From: Hippophae tibetana
Lineage: Eukaryota > Streptophyta > Magnoliopsida > Rosales > Elaeagnaceae
Length of the DNA stretch: 64,000 bases
Assembly (NCBI GenBank): GCA_037013495.1
Contig: CM072803.1
Span: forward strand, 55,193,627 to 55,257,626
Reading direction: 5' to 3'
In this document: positions 59,177-64,000 of the stretch, piece after piece
Layout of the letters: each line of letters opens with the position of its first letter
How positions within the stretch are numbered: the first letter of the stretch is position 1
Notes under the pieces: model-generated
The model's database searches: none
What the model was told of the DNA's origin: nothing
What the model saw: only the letters and a program-made list of their open reading frames with translations
Translations under genes and position numbers: made by a program

Positions 59177-61362
59177 ACAAAAAGTTTACAAATGATGTCT
59201 GAAACAACCTCTATCCATCAACATTTTTCATTTGGAAGGGAGGTAAAATAATTTGCATGAATTTGCCTGTGCGGGGAATTAGGACTTACAAAGGAAAAAA
59301 AATAATCATAGATCATGAGGAAAAATCAATAAGGGGAAAATAAAACATAATCATTTTCTAATATCTATATTATAAAAGAAAGTTGTCGAAATAAATACTA
59401 CGCTTTTTATTTCCTAATAATTATGATATGTATTTAAGTGAAATTATTACGTCTTATGATGCAAAACTATTCAAATTTAAAATTTTGTTCATTATTCTAA
59501 ATAAGAGATCAATAATTCTCATTTTCGACTCATTTTTGACATCAATATTCTTAACTTATTTATAAGTTATTGTGTTTTTTTTGGATGGCATCGTAATGAA
59601 TTTGCCTTTGGTTGTCCCTTTCTCCCTAGAAATCTAGGTTTCAAACCCATTCTAAGAGTAAGAGTTAGTGAAATATGATGCTACGTATTACGCTCATCCA
59701 CAATAGCAATTTTTCTAGCTAGGTAACAAAAAGTTTACAAATGATGTCTGAAACAACCTCTATCCATCAACATTTTTCATTTGGAAGGGAGGTAATATAA
59801 TTTGCATGAATTTGCCGCGGGGAATTAGGACTTACAAAGGAAAAAAAATAATCATAGATCATGAGGAAAAATCAATAAGGGGATAATAATACATAATCAT
59901 TTTCTCAGATCTATATTTTAAAAGAAAGTTGGCAAAATAAATACTACGCGTTTTATTTCCTAATAATTATGATATATTTAAGTGAAATTATTACGTCTTA
60001 TGATGCAAAACTATTTAAATTTGAAATTTTATTCATTATTCTAAATAAGAGATCAATAGTTCTCATTTTTGACTCATTTTTGACATCAATATTCTTAACT
60101 TATTTATAAGTTATTGTGGTTGTTTTGGATGGCATCGTAATGAATTTGCCTTTGGTTGTCCCTTTCTGCCTAGAAATCTAGGTTTCAAACCCATTCTAAG
60201 AGTAAGAGTTAGTGAAATATGAAGCTACATATTACGGTCATCCACAATAGCAATTTTTCTAGCTAGGTAACAAAAAGTTTACAAATGATGTCTGAAACAC
60301 CCTATATCCATCAAAATTTTCATTTGGAAGGGAGTTAATATAATTTGCATGAATTTGCCTGTGCAGGGAATTAGGACTTACAAAGGAAAAAAAATAATCA
60401 TAGATCATGAGCAAAAATCAATAAGGGGATAATAATACATAATCATTTTCTCATATCTATATTATAAAAGAAAGTTGGCAAAATAAATACTACGCGTTTT
60501 ATATCCTAATAATTATGATATATTTAAGTGAAATTATTACGTCTTATGATGCAAAACTATTTAAATTTGAAATTTTGTTCATTATTCTAAATAAGAGATC
60601 AATAATTCTCATTTTCGACTCATTTTTGACATCAATATTCTTAACTTATTTATAAGTTATTGTGGTTTTTTTGGATGGCATCGTAATGAATTTGCCTTTG
60701 GTTGTCCTTTTCTCCCTAGAAATCTAGGTTTCAAACCGATTCTATGAGTAAGAGTTAGTGAAATATGATGCTACGTATTACGCTCATCCACAATAGCAAT
60801 TTTTCTAGCTAGGTAACAAAAAGTTTACAAATGATGTCTGAAACAACCTCTATCCATCAACATTTTTCATTTGGAAGGGAGGTATTATAATTTGCATGAA
60901 TTTTCCTGTGCGGGGAATTAGGACTTACAAAGGAAAGAAAATATTCATAGATCATGAGGAAAAATCAATAAGGGGATAATAATACATAATCATTTTCTCA
61001 TATCTATATTATAAAAGAAAGTTGGCAAAATAAATACTACGCGTTTTATTTCCTAATAATTATGATATATTTAAGTGAAATTATTACATCTTATGATGCA
61101 AAACTATTTAAATTTGAAATTTTATTCATTATTCTAAATAAGAGATCAATAATTCTCATTTTCGACTCATTTTTTACATCAATATTCTTAACTTATTTAT
61201 AAGTTATTGTGGTTGTTTTGGATGGGATCGTAATGAATTTTCCTTTGGTAGTCCCTTTCTCCCTAGAAATCTAGGTTTCAAACCTATTCTAAGAGTAAGA
61301 GTTAGTGAAATATGATGCTACATATTACGCTCATCCACAGTAGCAATTTTTCTAGCTAGGTA
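59177..61362. repeat. Higher-order unit 2c, 2,186 bp, four monomers
   Basis: Third copy of M1-M2-M3-M4, one base shorter because the M3 T run is shortened (CAAAATTTTCATTTGG). After 61363 the next monomer starts like M1 but lacks its diagnostic words, so the register ends. Confidence 0.88.
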
Positions 61363-64000
61363 ACAAAAAGTTTACAAATGATGTCTGAAACAACCTCTAT
61401 CCATCAACATTTTTCATTTGGAAGGGAGGTAAAATAATTTGCTTGAATTTGCCTGTGCGGGGAATTAGGACTTACAAAGGAAAAAAAATAATCATAGATC
61501 ATGAGGAAAAATGATTAAGGGGAAAATAAAACATAATCATTTTCTCATATCTATATTATAAAAGAAAGTTGTCGAAATAAATACTACGCGTTTTATTTCC
61601 TAATAATTATGATATGTAATTAAGTGAAATTATTACGTCTTATGATGCAAAACTATTCAAATTTGAAATTTTGTTCATTAATCTAAATAAGAGATCAATA
61701 ATTCTCATTTTCGACTCATTTTTGACATCAATATTCTTAACTTATTTATAAGTTATTATGGTTTTTTTGGATGGGATCGTAATGAATTTGCCTTTGGTTG
61801 TCCCTTTCTCCCTAGAAATCTAGGTTTCAAACCCATTCTAAGAGGAAGAGTTAGTGAAATATGATGCTACATATTACGCTCATCCACAATAGCAATTTTT
61901 CTAGCTAGGTAACAAAAAGTTTACAAATGATGTCTGAAACAACCTCTATCCATCAACATTTTTCATTTGGAAGGGAGGTAATATAATTTGCATGAATTTG
62001 CCTATGCGGGGAATTAGGACTTACAAAGGAAAGAAAATAATCATAGATCATGAGGAAAAATCAATAAGGGGATAATAATACATAATCATTTTCCCATATC
62101 TATATTATAAAAGAAAGTTGGTGAAATAAATACTACACGTTTTATTTCCTAATAATTATGATATATTTAAATGAAATTATTACGTCTTATGATGCAAAAC
62201 TATTTAAATTTGAAATTTTATTCATTATTCTAAATAAGAGATCAATAATTCTCATTTTCGACTCATTTTTGACATCAATATTCTTAACTTATTTATAAGT
62301 TATTGTGGTTTTTTTGTATGGCATCGTGATGAATTTAACTTTGGTTGTCCCTTTCTCCCAAGAAATCTTGGTTTCAAACCCATTCTAAGAGTAAGAGTTA
62401 GTGAATTATGATGCTACATATTACGATCATCCACATTAGCAATTTTTCTAAATAGGTAACAAAAAGTTTACAAATGATGTCTAAAACAACCTCTATCCAT
62501 CAACATTTTTCACTTGGAAGGGAGGTAATATAATTTGCATGAATTTTCCTATGCCAGGAATTAAGACTTACAAAGGAAACAAAATAATCATAGATCATCG
62601 AGAAAAATCAATAAGGGGAAAATAAAACATAATCATTTTCTCATATCTATATTATAAAAGAAAGTTGTCGAAATAAATACTATGCGTTTTATTTCCTAAT
62701 AATTATGATATGTATTTAAGTGAAATTATTACGTCTTATGATGCAAAACTATTCAAATTTGAAATTTTGTTCATTATTCTAAATAAGAGATCAATAATTC
62801 TCATTTTCGACTCATTTTTTACATCAATATTCTTAACTTATTTATAAGTTATTGTGGTTTTTTTGGATGGCATCGTAATGAATTTGCGTTTGGTTGTCCC
62901 TTTCTCCCTAGAAATCTAGGTTTCAAACCCATTCTAAGAGTAAGAGTTAGTGAAATATGATGCTACATATTACGGTCATCCATAATAGCAATGTTTCTAG
63001 CTAGGTAACAAAAAGTTTACAAATGATGTCTGAAACAACCTATATCCATCAAAATTTTTCATTTGGAAGGGAGTTAATATAATTTGCATGAATTTGCCTA
63101 TACAGGGAATTAGGACTTACAAAGGAAAAAAAAAATCATAGATCATGAGGAAAAATCAATAAGGGGATAATAATACATAATCATTTTCTCATATCTATTT
63201 TATAAAAGAAAGTTGGCAAAATAAATACAACGCGTTTTATATCCTAATAATTATGATATATTTAAGTGAAATTATTACGTCTTATGATGCAAAACTATTT
63301 AAATTTGAAATTTTGTTCATTATTCTAAATAAGAGATCAATAATTCTCATTTTCGACTCATTTTTGACATCAATATTCTTAACTTATTTATAAGTTATTG
63401 TGGTTTTTTTGGATGGCATCGTAATGAATTTGCCTTTGGTTGTCCCTTTCTCCCTAGAAATCTAGGTTTCAAACCGATTCTATGAGTAAGAGTTAGTGAA
63501 ATATGATGCTACGTATTACGCTCATCCACAATAGCAATTTTTCTAGCTAGGTAACAAAAAGTTTACAAATGATGTCTGAAACAACCTCTATCCATCAACA
63601 TTTTTCATTTGGAAGGGAGGTATTATAATTTGCATGAATTTTCCTGTGCGGGGAATTAGGACTTACAAAGGAAAGAAAATAATCATAGATCATGAGGAAA
63701 AATCAATAAGGGGATAATAATACATAATCATTTTCTCATATCTATATTATAAAAGAAAGTTGGCAAAATAAATACTACGCGTTTTATTTCCTAATAATTA
63801 TGATATATTTAAGTGAAATTATTACATCTTATGATGCAAAACTATTTAAATTTGAAATTTTATTCATTATTCTAAATAAGAGATCAATAATTCTCATTTT
63901 CGACTCATTTTTTACATCAATATTCTTAACTTATTTATAAGTTATTGTGGTTGTTTTGGATGGGATCGTAATGAATTTGCCTTTGGTAGTCCCTTTCTCC
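61363..64000. repeat. Satellite segment at the right edge
   Basis: About 4.8 monomers: mixed A- and B-type, then an M3-like monomer (from about 63008, CCTATATCCATC) followed by an M4-like one (from about 63555). The M3-M4 pair therefore occurs again outside unit 2. The window ends inside a monomer. Confidence 0.8.

Larger units (their letters stand above)
35922..64000. repeat. Satellite array, monomer about 547-549 bp, about 51 copies
   Basis: Head-to-tail monomers begin with ACAAAAAGTTTACAAATGAT at, for example, 36191, 36738 and 37287. Most length change comes from a 2-bp indel (TATGTATTTAAG or TATATTTAAG). The array is AT-rich with no ORF above about 60 codons, no internal mobile element and no RNA gene seen. 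Two second-half haplotypes occur: A (CCAAGAAATCTTGG, GTGAATTATG, CTAAATAGG) and B (CCTAGAAATCTAGG, GTGAAATATG, CTAGCTAGG). Two first-half haplotypes also occur (CCTATGCTAGGAATTAAG or CCTGTGCGGGGAATTAGG). The array runs off the right edge. Confidence 0.97.

Noticed and set aside
35922-64000. CRISPR-like or minisatellite array
   Set aside because: The repeat unit is about 547 bp with no spacers; it is a classical plant satellite.

Overview
The window is repetitive plant DNA: a long AT-rich tandem satellite array (monomer about 547-549 bp) split by one block of Ty3/Gypsy LTR-retrotransposon DNA of the Athila type. The tRNA-Asp-type primer binding site, the gag-protease-RT-RNaseH-integrase order, the Asp-Leu-Gly-Ala protease motif and the absence of a chromodomain fit Athila, a lineage of seed-plant genomes. 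I cannot name the species. The satellite is unknown to me, and a centromeric or other heterochromatic location is inference only.

Layout. Bases 1-285 are the left part of a satellite monomer. Bases 286-35921 hold four LTRs and three internal regions on the minus strand, in the order LTR1-INT1-LTR2-INT2-LTR3-INT3-LTR4, with neighbouring units sharing LTRs. The block is flanked by one 5-bp target-site duplication (TGATG, 281-285 and 35922-35926). The satellite sequence on its two sides rebuilds exactly one 549-bp monomer, so the block descends from a single insertion that later became a tandem array. Bases 35922-64000 are about 51 satellite monomers with higher-order structure, including a near-perfect 3,832-bp (7-monomer) duplication and a 2,187-bp (4-monomer) unit present three times, once with a fifth monomer.

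Element design. Each internal region, read on the minus strand, carries: the primer binding site; an AT-rich leader with two tandem stem-loops that covary; a free-standing Gag ORF (gag1, 445 aa) with a degenerate zinc knuckle; a 3' stem-loop pair, AATAAA signals and a long A tract; then a 1,723-aa polyprotein that begins with a second, related Gag (with an intact CCHC knuckle) and continues through protease, RT, RNase H and integrase; a second copy of the same 3' stem-loop pair; a long non-coding 3' region without env; and the polypurine tract. gag1 plus its 3' flank looks like a gag-only (TR-GAG-like) module fused upstream of a full Athila element. It could be a way to make more Gag than Pol.

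State of the copies. INT1 has an intact polyprotein but a nonsense codon in gag1. INT2 has an intact gag1 but a nonsense codon just before the first catalytic Asp of integrase. INT3 has an intact polyprotein, but its leader was replaced by a 37-nt foldback copy of LTR sequence, which opens one reading frame from LTR4 across the primer binding site into gag1. The LTRs differ at only a few positions, so the element is young. No host gene, tRNA, rRNA or CRISPR array was found.
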